From Saprospiraceae bacterium (GTDB lineage Bacteria > Bacteroidota > Bacteroidia > Chitinophagales > Saprospiraceae), in contig JAHDCU010000002.1 in assembly GCA_020629715.1 (NCBI GenBank), positions 1 to 64,000 of the forward strand: a stretch of DNA of 64,000 nt, in the 5' to 3' direction. Both the position numbers and the translations under genes were made by a program. How positions within the stretch are numbered: position 1 is the first letter of the stretch; each line of letters starts with the position of its first letter. The notes under the pieces are model-generated. The model was not told the origin of the DNA. It searched no databases and was given only the letters and a program-made list of their open reading frames with translations. Of the stretch, positions 1 through 8,028 are shown piece by piece.

Positions 1-54
1 GAGTTACAATCAGGAACATTCACTGCTACTAAGAAGATGATTGTGATTGAGTAA
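1..54 (+). CDS. C-terminal end of a T9SS-secreted protein (partial)
   Basis: The first 17 codons are open in frame 1 and end with TAA at 52-54. They encode a tail ending SGTFTATKKMIVIE. This resembles the last strand of a type A T9SS sorting domain, where a G-x-Y/F-x-x-K-K-hydrophobic pattern closes the protein. The rest of the gene lies left of the window, so nothing can be said about its passenger domain. A strong terminator follows at 79-116. Confidence 0.55.
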   Translation, partial: ELQSGTFTATKKMIVIE

Positions 55-78
55 TTGATTAATATATAATCAATATAT

Positions 79-116
79 AAAAGAGGAAGTCTAATGGCTT
101 CCTCTTTTTGTTTTTA
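79..116 (+). terminator. Rho-independent terminator
   Basis: A perfect 9-bp stem (AAGAGGAAG at 81-89, CTTCCTCTT at 98-106) with an 8-nt loop runs into a T-rich tail. It lies 25 nt after the stop of the partial gene at the left edge and would end that transcript. Confidence 0.85.
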
Positions 117-222
117 CAGTCATTATATTGATTGTTATTGTATCTCTTTTTTCAGTCATAATAATCCGTGGTTTTCTTTATATTACTGATTATTACATCA
201 TTTCAACCACATCTTAAATTCT

Positions 223-1434
223 ATGAATTTTGATTTTACAGAGCATTCTATAACACTACAAAAAAGGCTGAGTGCATTTATCGATACTCATGTCTTGCCA
301 TTAGAGGACAAGCATAGAAAATTTACTACCGAGAATCTTTGGCAACACTTTCCTGAAATAGAAGATCTGAAATCAATGGCTAAGGCTGAAGGCTTGTGGA
401 ATCTCTTTTTACCACAGTCTTACGGAGAGCTTAGTCCAGGGCTGACAAACTTAGAGTATGCACCATTAGCTGAGATCATGGGAAGAGTATTATGGTCATC
501 GGAAATATTTAATTGTAGTGCTCCAGATACTGGCAATATGGAAGTACTTGCTAAATATGGCTCCGAATCTCAGAAAAAACGTTGGTTAAAGCCCTTGATG
601 AATGGCGAGATACGATCCGCATTTTTAATGACGGAACCAAATGTCGCCTCTTCGGATGCTACTAATATCTCTACGTCAATTGTAAGAGAAGGAGATGAAT
701 ATGTAATCAATGGAAAAAAATGGTGGTCATCAGGAGCCATGAATCCTTCTTGTGAAATATTTATTTTAATGGGTAAAACTAATCCTGAGGCTGATAGAAG
801 GACTCAACAGAGTATGGTTTTAATACCTAAAAATACACCTGGCGTTAACATAATTAGACCTTTGTCTGTATTCGGCAACTATGATTCTCCAGAGGGTCAT
901 GCAGAAATTGAATTAAAAAATGTAAGAGTTCCAGTAGAGAATATCATTTTAGGAGAGGGTAGAGGCTTTGAAATTGCTCAAGGCAGGCTGGGGCCAGGAC
1001 GTATACATCACTGTATGAGATTGATAGGATGCGCTCAGAGAGCATTGGAGCTCATGTGTCATCGTGTAGCACAAAGAGTGGCTTTTGGTAGACAGATTAA
1101 AGACTTTAGTAGCATCAGACAAGATATAGCATTGTCTAAATGTGAGATTCATCAAGCACGTCTCTTGACATTGGCCGCAGCAGATAAAATCGATAAGTAT
1201 GGCGTCAAAGAAGCAAAAGACTTGATAGCGATGATTAAAATTGTATGTCCCACTATGGCCTCCAAAATAATAGACAGATCTATCCAAGCACATGGTGGAA
1301 TGGGTGTAAGTCAAGATACTCCACTTGCACATGCTTGGGTATATGCACGGACCGTAAGACTTGCCGACGGTCCAGATGAAGTGCATATGTATCAGTTAGG
1401 ACGTAATACGGTAAAGGAGTACATTAATTCTTAG
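223..1434 (+). CDS. Acyl-CoA dehydrogenase family protein
   Basis: This 403-residue protein has the size and layout of a full FAD-dependent acyl-CoA dehydrogenase: a helical N-terminal domain, a central beta domain (around [10 protein letters not shown]) and a helical C-terminal domain. Family signatures include [16 protein letters not shown] near residue 287, [17 protein letters not shown] near 356 and [10 protein letters not shown] near the end. It should oxidise an acyl-CoA to the enoyl-CoA, passing electrons to ETF. The long N-terminal domain and the [10 protein letters not shown] ending recall the ACAD10/11-like branch, so the substrate may be long or hydroxylated; this is inference. A 2Fe-2S ferredoxin gene follows 102 nt downstream on the same strand. 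The thioesterase and crotonase genes at the right end of the window fit the same acyl-CoA metabolism but are not linked. Confidence 0.93.
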   Translation: MNFDFTEHSITLQKRLSAFIDTHVLPLEDKHRKFTTENLWQHFPEIEDLKSMAKAEGLWNLFLPQSYGELSPGLTNLEYAPLAEIMGRVLWSSEIFNCSAPDTGNMEVLAKYGSESQKKRWLKPLMNGEIRSAFLMTEPNVASSDATNISTSIVREGDEYVINGKKWWSSGAMNPSCEIFILMGKTNPEADRRTQQSMVLIPKNTPGVNIIRPLSVFGNYDSPEGHAEIELKNVRVPVENIILGEGRGFEIAQGRLGPGRIHHCMRLIGCAQRALELMCHRVAQRVAFGRQIKDFSSIRQDIALSKCEIHQARLLTLAAADKIDKYGVKEAKDLIAMIKIVCPTMASKIIDRSIQAHGGMGVSQDTPLAHAWVYARTVRLADGPDEVHMYQLGRNTVKEYINS

Positions 1435-1536
1435 TTTTTGCTTTAATGTAGATAGTACCTATTTAAAGTTTGATACTCCTTGTTCATAATTTGATTTAAG
1501 CTTACTTTCGTACAGGAATAAGCTGACAGTCATTAT

Positions 1537-1854
1537 ATGAAAATCAAAATAATAAATCACGAAGGTAAAGAGTATAATCTCGAGGTACAGCCTGGTGATA
1601 ATCTAATGGCAGTCGCTGTAGAGCAGGGCGTAAAGGAAATAATCGCTGATTGCGGTGGTGGTTGCGCTTGTGCTACTTGCCATTGTTTTATAGATAACGA
1701 TTGGAAAGATTTAGTTGGTGAAATATCTCCAATAGAAAATGAGATGTTAGACTTCACTGAAACTGATCGAAAACAAACAAGCCGTCTTGCCTGCCAGATA
1801 ACCCTGACTGAAGAGCTAGAGGGTATGGAAGTTCATCTCCCAGAAGAACAGTAA
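1537..1854 (+). CDS. 2Fe-2S ferredoxin, adrenodoxin/putidaredoxin type
   Basis: This 105-residue electron carrier has the cluster ligands in the adrenodoxin pattern C-x5-C-x2-C (C39, C45 and C48 in CGGGCACATCHC), with the fourth ligand C86 in RLACQI. The extra cysteines C43 and C50 lie inside the loop and are not canonical ligands. Proteins of this class pass single electrons to monooxygenases, cytochromes P450 or Fe-S assembly. No ferredoxin reductase or P450 gene is visible nearby, so the partner is unknown. It follows the acyl-CoA dehydrogenase on the same strand. Its 3' end is 7 nt from the end of the convergent MDR gene. A second, Isc-type ferredoxin lies 1.4 kb away. Confidence 0.92.
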   Translation: MKIKIINHEGKEYNLEVQPGDNLMAVAVEQGVKEIIADCGGGCACATCHCFIDNDWKDLVGEISPIENEMLDFTETDRKQTSRLACQITLTEELEGMEVHLPEEQ

Positions 1855-1861
1855 TTGTTTA

Positions 1862-2866
1862 TTAATATTCAATGACTATTTTTCCAAATTGCTTCCCACT
1901 CTGCTGATATTCAAATGCTTCTCTCAGATCATCAAAAGAAAACTTTCTATGATCAATGACTGGCTCTATTTTAGTATGGTTAATTGATTTCACCATATCA
2001 TTTTGCATAACCTTACTTCCAACCGCAATACCTCTAAGAGTGATGAACTTAAAAAATAATTTAGGAAAAGTTATGCTGCCTTTTCTACCATTATTCAGTA
2101 TTCCAATGGAGCATATATGTCCACCTATTTTAGATGCTTCAATGGATTGTGGCATTGTTGACCCGCCACCTACATCAAGTATTAAATCTACGCCACCACA
2201 GTATTTAAAAATACTTTTACCCCAGCGTTCATCCTGTTTGTAATTAAACACTTTATCTACACCGAGATCATAGAGTCGTTCTGCTTTTTCTTCTGATGAT
2301 GTAGTAGCTATGATCTTAGCACCCGCAGATTTTGCAATCTTCAAGGCAAGTAATGACATGCCTCCTGTGCCTTCTATAAGTACTTTACTCCCAGGCAGTA
2401 ATGTCGTTGTATTCATTAAACCGTTCCAAGCGGTAAGCCCAGCACAGGGTAAAGTTGCAGCTTGAACAAAAGTATATTCATTAGGAATTGCAGTAATATG
2501 CCTTTCATCAAGTACGGAATACTCAGCCATATAACCGTCTATCGTCTCGCCAGAAACACCGACAAGTTTTTCAAAGACTGGACTTCCTTCTTGCCAGCCA
2601 GGAAAAAATAGACTCATTACTCTATCACCTACATTCCAATAATTGACATCAGATCCAATTTCTACTATTTCACCAGCTCCATCAGACATGGGTATACGTC
2701 CTGCCATTGTTGGAATAGAACCGTTTGCCACTAATAGATCATGATAATTGAGGCTTGTAGCTTTCCACTTGATTAGGACTTGATTAGAATCAGGTCTTGG
2801 AATCGTTTTCTCTACGATGCTCAACTGGTTAAGATCCTGACCTTCTTTTGTGATATATACCTTCAT
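1862..2866 (-). CDS. MDR-family alcohol dehydrogenase / quinone oxidoreductase
   Basis: This 334-residue protein is a medium-chain dehydrogenase/reductase. The N-terminal GroES-like domain contains ATSLNYHDLLVANG and GRIPMSDGAGEIVEIG. The Rossmann domain begins near residue 165 with the motif GTGGMSLLALKIAKSAGAKI, and the protein ends with QSGKQFGKIVIEY, as is usual for the family. The paired zinc cysteines of true alcohol dehydrogenases are not evident, so an NADPH-dependent quinone or enone reductase is more likely than a zinc enzyme. It is last in a minus-strand run after fdx and iscX (gaps of 48 and 60 nt), which suggests co-transcription. A functional link to Fe-S assembly is not obvious. 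Confidence 0.9.
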   Translation of the reverse strand: MKVYITKEGQDLNQLSIVEKTIPRPDSNQVLIKWKATSLNYHDLLVANGSIPTMAGRIPMSDGAGEIVEIGSDVNYWNVGDRVMSLFFPGWQEGSPVFEKLVGVSGETIDGYMAEYSVLDERHITAIPNEYTFVQAATLPCAGLTAWNGLMNTTTLLPGSKVLIEGTGGMSLLALKIAKSAGAKIIATTSSEEKAERLYDLGVDKVFNYKQDERWGKSIFKYCGGVDLILDVGGGSTMPQSIEASKIGGHICSIGILNNGRKGSITFPKLFFKFITLRGIAVGSKVMQNDMVKSINHTKIEPVIDHRKFSFDDLREAFEYQQSGKQFGKIVIEY

Positions 2867-2926
2867 CGCATTATACTATAATTATGGATTCAAAGAGATC
2901 AGATCAGCATCTTCATTTTCAGAGAT

Positions 2927-3169
2927 TTATTGATTATCTCTCCATTCATATACCCACTTAGCTTGTATAAGCTCTAAGTGTCCTTCACTACTTCCTTCAC
3001 GTGTACCTTCAAATTCTGGAATTTCCAGTATCCACTCAAGTAGGTCAGTAAATCTAATTCTATATATTTTACTTTCTCCAAATTCATCACCAAATCGCTC
3101 ATAAAGCTTCATAGCGATGTCCTCATGGTCAGGCCAATTTATGGGTAAGCTAAAATCATCAAAACTCAT
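2927..3169 (-). CDS. iscX: IscX-like Fe-S cluster assembly protein
   Basis: This small acidic protein of 80 residues resembles IscX, with the conserved core RFTDLLEWILEIPEFEG followed by EGHLELIQAKWVYEW. In other bacteria IscX is a regulator or adaptor that binds iron and the cysteine desulfurase IscS during Fe-S cluster synthesis. The N-terminus here (MSFDDFSLPINWPDHEDIA) is about 12 residues longer than the E. coli protein. It sits 48 nt downstream of an Isc-type ferredoxin, which mirrors the fdx-iscX end of the proteobacterial isc operon, but no iscS, iscU, hscA or hscB is present in the window. Confidence 0.85.
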   Translation of the reverse strand: MSFDDFSLPINWPDHEDIAMKLYERFGDEFGESKIYRIRFTDLLEWILEIPEFEGTREGSSEGHLELIQAKWVYEWRDNQ

Positions 3170-3217
3170 AAATATGAATTGTTTTGTTTTAAAACATTAT
3201 GTAAGTTCTACAAAGGG

Positions 3218-3559
3218 TCAATGTTCATGACCGATAATCATCTTTTGATCAGGTATAGTCACTTCAAATTCTGCATTATCATTAAGAATAATACATTGAC
3301 ATCCAAGTCGAGACTCTATCGTAGGATTGATCGCCCGATCGATAAAGTCCTCCTCTCTATCACTGATCTCTGGTAGATCATCTTCTCCTTTATGCACATA
3401 GATATGGCATGTGCTACAAGCACATACTTCACCACAATTATGATTGAGATGAATGTCATTGTCCTCAGTAACTTCTAATAATGAAAGTCCTTTAGCTGCA
3501 TCCTCCACAACTTTAGTCGGGATGTCTTTATCTTCAAATTTAAAAACTACTCTCGCCAT
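3218..3559 (-). CDS. fdx: Isc-type 2Fe-2S ferredoxin
   Basis: This 113-residue ferredoxin has the C-x5-C-x2-C pattern at C42, C48 and C51 (CGEVCACSTCHIYVHKG) and the fourth ligand C87 in RLGCQC. The HKGEDDLPEISDREEDFID stretch and the C-terminal ITIPDQ-like ending are typical of Isc ferredoxins, which supply electrons for cluster assembly. It is first in the minus-strand run fdx-iscX-MDR. Compared with the ferredoxin at 1537-1854 it is much closer to the Isc subgroup. Its start at 3559 is supported by the usual MxxVVFKFE beginning. Confidence 0.92.
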   Translation of the reverse strand: MARVVFKFEDKDIPTKVVEDAAKGLSLLEVTEDNDIHLNHNCGEVCACSTCHIYVHKGEDDLPEISDREEDFIDRAINPTIESRLGCQCIILNDNAEFEVTIPDQKMIIGHEH

Positions 3560-3732
3560 ATATTTTTACTAAAGATCAAAAGTATTGATTGCTAACTCGA
3601 TTAACAACTAATAGCTCATAATAGTTGCCTACTATATTAGTCTAGTTTTTACTATACTTTACCGAATAGTTTGATGCTTACTGGAATTATTACTTATCCT
3701 GTAATCGTTGTAACTAACAGAAATAAGAATCT

Positions 3733-4203
3733 ATGTTAGACAGAATCAAAAAGGCTATCGGCATCGAAGGTGCAAGATTAGATATCCAGAATATCTCTGA
3801 GTTCCCTTCAGAGGATAATAATATTCTATTCCAATTGCGCATTTCATCTTATCGTAAAACTAGACTTGATGATATTTCTGTAAAATTGATAGAAGTCTAC
3901 CAACGTGGTAAAAAGAGAGACTTAAGGGTGGATGAGTATGTTTTAGGTACATGGGAGTACGGTGATCCACTTCCCTTAGATAAAGGCGAAGAGTATGCTA
4001 TAGATGTAAAACTTCCGTATAAACTGAAATATTCAGAAATAGATCAATATGCCAATCGTAATCTCGTATTTAGTGGATTTATGAAGCTAGCTAAGTGGGT
4101 CAAGGGTGTAAAATCAGAATTCTATCTGGAGGTAAGATGCACAGAAAGTGGAGCTAAATTACATCCAACGGCGAGAGTATTACTCAACGATACTGATCAG
4201 TAA
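3733..4203 (+). CDS. Spo0M/arrestin-fold-like hypothetical protein
   Basis: This 156-residue soluble protein has no signal peptide and no enzyme motif. The beginning MLDRIKKAIGIEGARLDI, followed by an alternating beta-rich body, recalls the N-terminal arrestin-like half of sporulation-control protein Spo0M and its relatives. This match is weak and based only on the start and the predicted beta content. The middle shows KGEEYAIDVKLPYKL, which resembles the strand that precedes the second half of such folds. The last codons overlap the convergent gene by 7 nt. Role unknown. Confidence 0.65.
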   Translation: MLDRIKKAIGIEGARLDIQNISEFPSEDNNILFQLRISSYRKTRLDDISVKLIEVYQRGKKRDLRVDEYVLGTWEYGDPLPLDKGEEYAIDVKLPYKLKYSEIDQYANRNLVFSGFMKLAKWVKGVKSEFYLEVRCTESGAKLHPTARVLLNDTDQ

Positions 4204-4796
4204 ATGGATAAGGCCTCTAAGGTGGCAATATTGATTTTGCCTCTAGGCAGATTATGATCCAATTGGTAATCCGCAATAGCTTGATTTAACTGTCTTCTTC
4301 GGCGCCTCTTTTGAGTTTCATCAATCGTATATCCCAAAGCAATTAGCTGATTTTCTATCAAAAGATACAGGTCATCTGTAAGTTCATCTTTGCAAGGAGC
4401 ATCGACATATGCTTTATGGGCTTTTTTGACCAACTGTCGCTTTATCATGATTGAATCCATAACAAAGCGTTTTTCCAATACAGTATCTGTAACCTCGGTA
4501 TAATGTATTGTATCAGTTAACGTTTTTACAAGGCACCAAACAACACAGTCATCGGGGTTGGACGATATACAGCTAGGATCAGCTTTTTTCTTCACCCATT
4601 TTTCTCCTTCTTCATGAACTTCACATGTTCTTTCTCTCGTATAATCACTATCATCTGAGCCAATATATTTGGCATAGCTCATCCATGTTTCTTCATATTG
4701 ATCGGGGATTTTGCACTTTACTTGGCAGGGTTTGGTACTTTTTGGATTGGTATTATTTGAGATTGTGATAAGGAATGATAGAAGAATAGTAATCAT
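4197..4796 (-). CDS. Secreted cysteine-rich peptidoglycan-binding-like protein (copy 2)
   Basis: This 199-residue protein begins with a short hydrophobic segment (MITILLSFLITISNN) that may be a signal peptide. It shares a distinctive layout with the neighbour at 4798-5508: a CxxxCxIxDQY motif, then KWVKKKADPSC and NPDDCVVWC, and a C-terminal helical domain ending LDHNLPRGKINIATLEAL. That ending matches the peptidoglycan-binding type 1 repeat, in which two helices end in a Q-x-x-x-G-L-P-x-G-x-x-x-x-x-T-x-x-A-L pattern. The two genes are 1 nt apart on the same strand and look like an old tandem duplication. A cell-envelope location and cysteine pairing are inferred. The function is unknown. Confidence 0.8.
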   Translation of the reverse strand: MITILLSFLITISNNTNPKSTKPCQVKCKIPDQYEETWMSYAKYIGSDDSDYTRERTCEVHEEGEKWVKKKADPSCISSNPDDCVVWCLVKTLTDTIHYTEVTDTVLEKRFVMDSIMIKRQLVKKAHKAYVDAPCKDELTDDLYLLIENQLIALGYTIDETQKRRRRRQLNQAIADYQLDHNLPRGKINIATLEALSIY

Positions 4797-4797
4797 C

Positions 4798-5508
4798 TTA
4801 GTATTTTACATTTAATGCTTTGATCGTTTCTAAATTAAAATTTCCCAAAGGGAGTCCATTTTCTTTTTGATACTTGGCTAAGGCACTTTTGATGAAAGCA
4901 CTATTGACCCCATCTCCAATAAGCTCCATAATATATCCTTCTTCAAATAGTCTCTGCTCAATTGTTTGGATAAAACTCGTAGTAATATCCTTGGCACAAA
5001 CTACCTCTTTCCATTCATTAAATCCACCTGCTTTTATGAGATATTTTTGATCATATTCTTCGATTACATAATCTTGTATGATAGTTGTATCTAGTACAAC
5101 ATAACGTTCTATTTCTTCACTTGGCACTTCAACTAAACACCATACTAAGCAGTCATCCGGGTTGTCTGATAAACAACTTGGATCTGCTATCTTTCTAACC
5201 CACTTCTCAGTGGCTGGTGATAGTTCTACTGTTTGTAGTTCAATATATTCACTTTCATAATCGTCTCCTGTATATTCAATCAAACTTATAATCTCTTGTC
5301 CGTATTGATCCTCAATCAGGCATTTAGCATAACACTTACCTTCTTCCGCATTTAGCGGAGCTCCTCGGTAAGGGTGCAGATCTATTGAACGATTTCGATT
5401 CTTTTGATCAATGTCATAGTCAGTATAATTACCAACAGGCTCAAATTGGACTCCACATGAAAATAAGAATAGAGACAAGCACCAAAGAAAAACATTAACC
5501 ACTTTCAT
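4798..5508 (-). CDS. Cysteine-rich peptidoglycan-binding-like lipoprotein (copy 1)
   Basis: The preferred start at 5508 gives 236 residues beginning MKVVNVFLWCLSLFLFSC, a lipoprotein signal whose lipobox ends in SC. The longer open frame to 5571 would overlap the upstream gene and bury this signal. The mature part contains CYAKCLIEDQY, EKWVRKIADPSC, NPDDCLVWCLVEV, a GGFNEWKEVVC segment and a C-terminal peptidoglycan-binding-like unit ending KENGLPLGNFNLETIKAL. Family members remembered from other Bacteroidota carry many YETVTE-like repeats between these blocks. Those repeats are absent or degenerate here. The protein is probably an outer-membrane or periplasmic lipoprotein. Copy 2 follows 1 nt downstream. 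Confidence 0.82.
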   Translation of the reverse strand: MKVVNVFLWCLSLFLFSCGVQFEPVGNYTDYDIDQKNRNRSIDLHPYRGAPLNAEEGKCYAKCLIEDQYGQEIISLIEYTGDDYESEYIELQTVELSPATEKWVRKIADPSCLSDNPDDCLVWCLVEVPSEEIERYVVLDTTIIQDYVIEEYDQKYLIKAGGFNEWKEVVCAKDITTSFIQTIEQRLFEEGYIMELIGDGVNSAFIKSALAKYQKENGLPLGNFNLETIKALNVKY

Positions 5509-5545
5509 ACTTAAATATAAGAATTTTAATACAATGCCAAATGTT

Positions 5546-6073
5546 TCATGACTTGAGCTTGTATAAATCATAAAGTGTATTTCTACATCGATTTTTGAAT
5601 CCTACCGTTCCTGTCTCTTTTTGGATTTCTAGTTCTGATATCAGTTCTTCTTGTAGTTCAGGAAAGTTTTTAGAAATATTAAAGAGCGTTTTGACAGAGA
5701 ATGCTCGTATTGCAGTTGGCCGTTTCACATCTAATAAATAATCGAAACAGATTTCAAATACAACCCCCTGTAGGTCTTCTGGAATATCTATATCCTGTAG
5801 AATCCTAACTGTATTTCTGATGATTGCATCATGCTTAGCATCATGAAGCTTATCAATCATCATTGGCAGATATGGATATATCAATTCATGTTTTTTAATG
5901 GCTATTTTACACATTGGCCAAGCTGCTCGTTGGTTCATGACCCAATCATCATCAAAAAAACAATTCATAAGATCACCCATAAGCAAGGAGTCTTGTAATA
6001 CCGCATCACGTATTCTTTCTGCCGCTTGTTTGGAGTGTTCTTTCGTTAAGCTTGCCCGTATATCCATAGTCAC
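5546..6073 (-). CDS. HEAT-repeat-like hypothetical protein
   Basis: This 175-residue helical protein has no signal peptide. Successive amphipathic helix pairs (MNQRAAWPMCKIAIKKHEL, DAIIRNTVRILQDIDIPE, PTAIRAFSVKTLFNISKNFP) give a HEAT/ARM-like pattern with the P-x-x-x-R-A spacing typical of such repeats. Such proteins usually act as scaffolds. No catalytic motif is visible. Two in-frame starts lie two codons apart (MTMDI) and cannot be separated. It lies upstream of the paired cysteine-rich genes on the same strand, about 37 nt from the lipoprotein start, and may share their transcript. Confidence 0.75.
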   Translation of the reverse strand: MTMDIRASLTKEHSKQAAERIRDAVLQDSLLMGDLMNCFFDDDWVMNQRAAWPMCKIAIKKHELIYPYLPMMIDKLHDAKHDAIIRNTVRILQDIDIPEDLQGVVFEICFDYLLDVKRPTAIRAFSVKTLFNISKNFPELQEELISELEIQKETGTVGFKNRCRNTLYDLYKLKS

Positions 6074-6137
6074 AAGATATCAATATTGTCGTATTAAAAA
6101 GATTCACAAAAATATCTTATGGTAAGGTCAGAAAACT

Positions 6138-6156
6138 CGACTTAGGAGCTAAGTCG
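6138..6156. other. Perfect hairpin in the 6074-6358 intergenic region
   Basis: CGACTTAG at 6138-6145 and CTAAGTCG at 6149-6156 form an 8-bp stem with a 3-nt loop. Read on the minus strand it is followed by AGTTTTCTG, a weak T-rich tail, so it could end a short minus-strand transcript or lie in the leader of the HEAT-like gene. Nothing else in 6074-6358 could be assigned. Confidence 0.5.
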
Positions 6157-6358
6157 CGTATAATCATGCACTGATCAAGATGTTTTTCTCCTTTATCGAG
6201 TATTATGATACGTTGACCGATACATCCATTTTAAATGCAACTTCGAGGACTTGAGAACCGTATTTATGGTACCTGAACGGATGAAGTAAATGGCATGCAA
6301 TCCAAGCCTAAAATCAAAAGTTCATCTTATTTGACCTAACCAAATTAAACTAAATACA

Positions 6359-6511
6359 ATGAGAAATTTTAAATCTTCTAACCCTTTTATTTTAGGACTT
6401 AAGCCTCGTAGATTCTTTTCTGCTCGTATTGCACTAAACAAAAGAAATGCAATCCAAAGTGCAGGTGGTAAATCATATAACCCTAATTGGCGAAATGAAT
6501 TAGCTGCATAA
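6359..6511 (+). CDS. Small, very basic 50-residue protein (candidate)
   Basis: An ATG at 6359 opens a 50-codon frame ending TAA at 6509-6511. The product begins MRNFKSSNPFILGLKPRRF and ends NPNWRNELAA. It has ten Lys/Arg and only one acidic residue, no cysteine and no membrane segment. A very strong terminator begins 25 nt after the stop, which implies a real plus-strand transcript between two minus-strand genes. The opposite strand has an 80-codon open frame here, but that frame would run through the terminator stem and reads as low-complexity hydrophobic sequence, so the plus strand is preferred. The composition resembles small ribosome- or nucleic-acid-associated proteins. That role is inference, and the family is not recognised. 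Confidence 0.55.
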   Translation: MRNFKSSNPFILGLKPRRFFSARIALNKRNAIQSAGGKSYNPNWRNELAA

Positions 6512-6536
6512 TAATGTGGTATATTACTGAAACTAA

Positions 6537-6568
6537 AAAGGCGCTCCAATAGAGCGCCTTTCATTTTT
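6537..6568. terminator. Bidirectional rho-independent terminator
   Basis: AAAGGCGCTC at 6537-6546 pairs perfectly with GAGCGCCTTT at 6552-6561 around a 5-nt loop. The plus strand continues CATTTTT. The minus strand continues TTAGTTTC. It separates the small plus-strand gene from ahcY, whose stop is 15-20 nt away on the other strand, and can serve both. Confidence 0.88.
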
Positions 6569-6582
6569 ATTAATACCTTAAT

Positions 6583-7896
6583 TTAGTATCTATAATATTC
6601 TGGTTTAAATGGACCTTGTTGCTCCACACCAATATATTCAGCTTGTTCTTTAGAAAGCTCTTCTAGTTCTACACCAATTTTAGCCAAGTGTAATCTAGCT
6701 ACCTTTTCATCTAGATGCTTGGGTAGAGTATATACTTTATTTTCGTACTGATCACTCTTTTCCCAAAGCTCGATCTGAGCAAGCGTCTGATTTGTAAATG
6801 AATTAGACATCACGAATGATGGGTGGCCTGTTGCACATCCAAGGTTTACTAGTCGCCCTTCTGCTAAAACGATAATGTCTTTTCCATTGATATTATAAAG
6901 GTCAACTTGTGGTTTTACCGTCACTTTACTATCTCCATGTGTTTTATTGAGCCAAGCCATATCGATTTCATTATCAAAGTGTCCGATGTTACAAACAATA
7001 GTTTTATCGTTCATCAATTCGAAGTGCTCGCCTGAGATAATGTCTTTATTACCCGTTGCTGTTACTATAATATCAGCTCTAGGTATTGCTTTAGACATCT
7101 TAGTCACTTCAAACCCATCCATTGCAGCTTGTAAGGCACATATAGGGTCTACCTCTGTGACAATTACTCTGCATCCTGCACCTTGTAATGAGGCGGCGCT
7201 TCCTTTGCCCACATCTCCGTATCCAGCTACTACAGCTACTTTACCGGCCATCATGACATCAGTAGCTCTTCTGATAGCATCTACACAAGATTCTTTACAA
7301 CCATACTTATTGTCAAATTTTGACTTCGTTACGGAGTCATTGACATTGATTGCAGGTAAAAGTAATGTACCGTTTCGTTCACGTTCATATAGACGATGTA
7401 CTCCAGTAGTTGTTTCTTCACTTAATCCCCGGATACCACTAGCTAGTTCTGGATATTTATCCAATACAATATTAGTGAGATCACCACCATCATCTAAGAT
7501 TAGGTTTAGTGGTTTATCGTCTTCAAATGCAAATAAGGTTTGCTCGATACACCACCAAAACTCTTCCTCACTTAGACCTTTCCAAGCATATACTGGTACA
7601 CCCGCCGCTGCAATTGCTGCCGCTGCATGATCTTGAGTAGAAAATATATTACATGATGACCAAGTGACCTCAGCACCAAGCTCTACAAGTGTCTCAATTA
7701 GCACTGCTGTTTGAATAGTCATATGTAAACAACCCGCTATCCTTGCTCCTTTCAGTGGTTTACTAGCACCATACTCTTCTCTAAGTGCCATTAATCCTGG
7801 CATTTCGGCCTCAGCCAACATGATCTCTTTCCTTCCATACTCTGCCAGATCAATATCTTTGACTTTATACTTGGGTCTTGATTGTACATTTTGCAT
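6583..7896 (-). CDS. ahcY: Adenosylhomocysteinase
   Basis: This 437-residue enzyme of the activated methyl cycle hydrolyses S-adenosylhomocysteine to adenosine and homocysteine using bound NAD. Diagnostic motifs are [15 protein letters not shown] near the N-terminus, the NAD-binding signature [18 protein letters not shown] near residue 222, the [19 protein letters not shown] stretch, and the conserved C-terminus ending FKPEYYRY. The C-terminal Lys/Tyr tail inserts into the neighbouring subunit in this family. The gene stands alone. No SAH riboswitch is visible in the 130 nt upstream. Confidence 0.98.
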   Translation of the reverse strand: MQNVQSRPKYKVKDIDLAEYGRKEIMLAEAEMPGLMALREEYGASKPLKGARIAGCLHMTIQTAVLIETLVELGAEVTWSSCNIFSTQDHAAAAIAAAGVPVYAWKGLSEEEFWWCIEQTLFAFEDDKPLNLILDDGGDLTNIVLDKYPELASGIRGLSEETTTGVHRLYERERNGTLLLPAINVNDSVTKSKFDNKYGCKESCVDAIRRATDVMMAGKVAVVAGYGDVGKGSAASLQGAGCRVIVTEVDPICALQAAMDGFEVTKMSKAIPRADIIVTATGNKDIISGEHFELMNDKTIVCNIGHFDNEIDMAWLNKTHGDSKVTVKPQVDLYNINGKDIIVLAEGRLVNLGCATGHPSFVMSNSFTNQTLAQIELWEKSDQYENKVYTLPKHLDEKVARLHLAKIGVELEELSKEQAEYIGVEQQGPFKPEYYRY

Positions 7897-8028
7897 GTCG
7901 CAAATAATTTTTTGTTGATGATAATTCTCTTAAAAACACCACAAAGGTATGTTTTAGTTTAAAGAAATGAATGAATTGTTGCTAAATGAACTTTGATATG
8001 ATCTCAAGCTATAATCAAGCCATGATAC

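Noticed and set aside
949-1386. A 145-codon minus-strand frame
   Set aside because: It is antisense to the acyl-CoA dehydrogenase gene and has the Cys/Ser/His-rich composition of a shadow frame.
6117-6210. A minus-strand stretch reading LDKGEKHLDQCMIIRDLAPK
   Set aside because: It is open for about 40 codons without a convincing start and overlaps the perfect hairpin at 6138-6156; it is short enough to be chance.
6322-6564. An 80-codon minus-strand frame with a hydrophobic segment
   Set aside because: It begins inside a strong terminator stem and is opposite a better small plus-strand frame.
6947-7630. A 227-codon plus-strand frame
   Set aside because: It lies entirely antisense to ahcY, which is certain, and its composition is that of the complementary strand of a coding region.
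7897-8028. Possible SAH riboswitch upstream of ahcY
   Set aside because: The conserved core of the known SAH riboswitch is not visible in this AT-rich leader.
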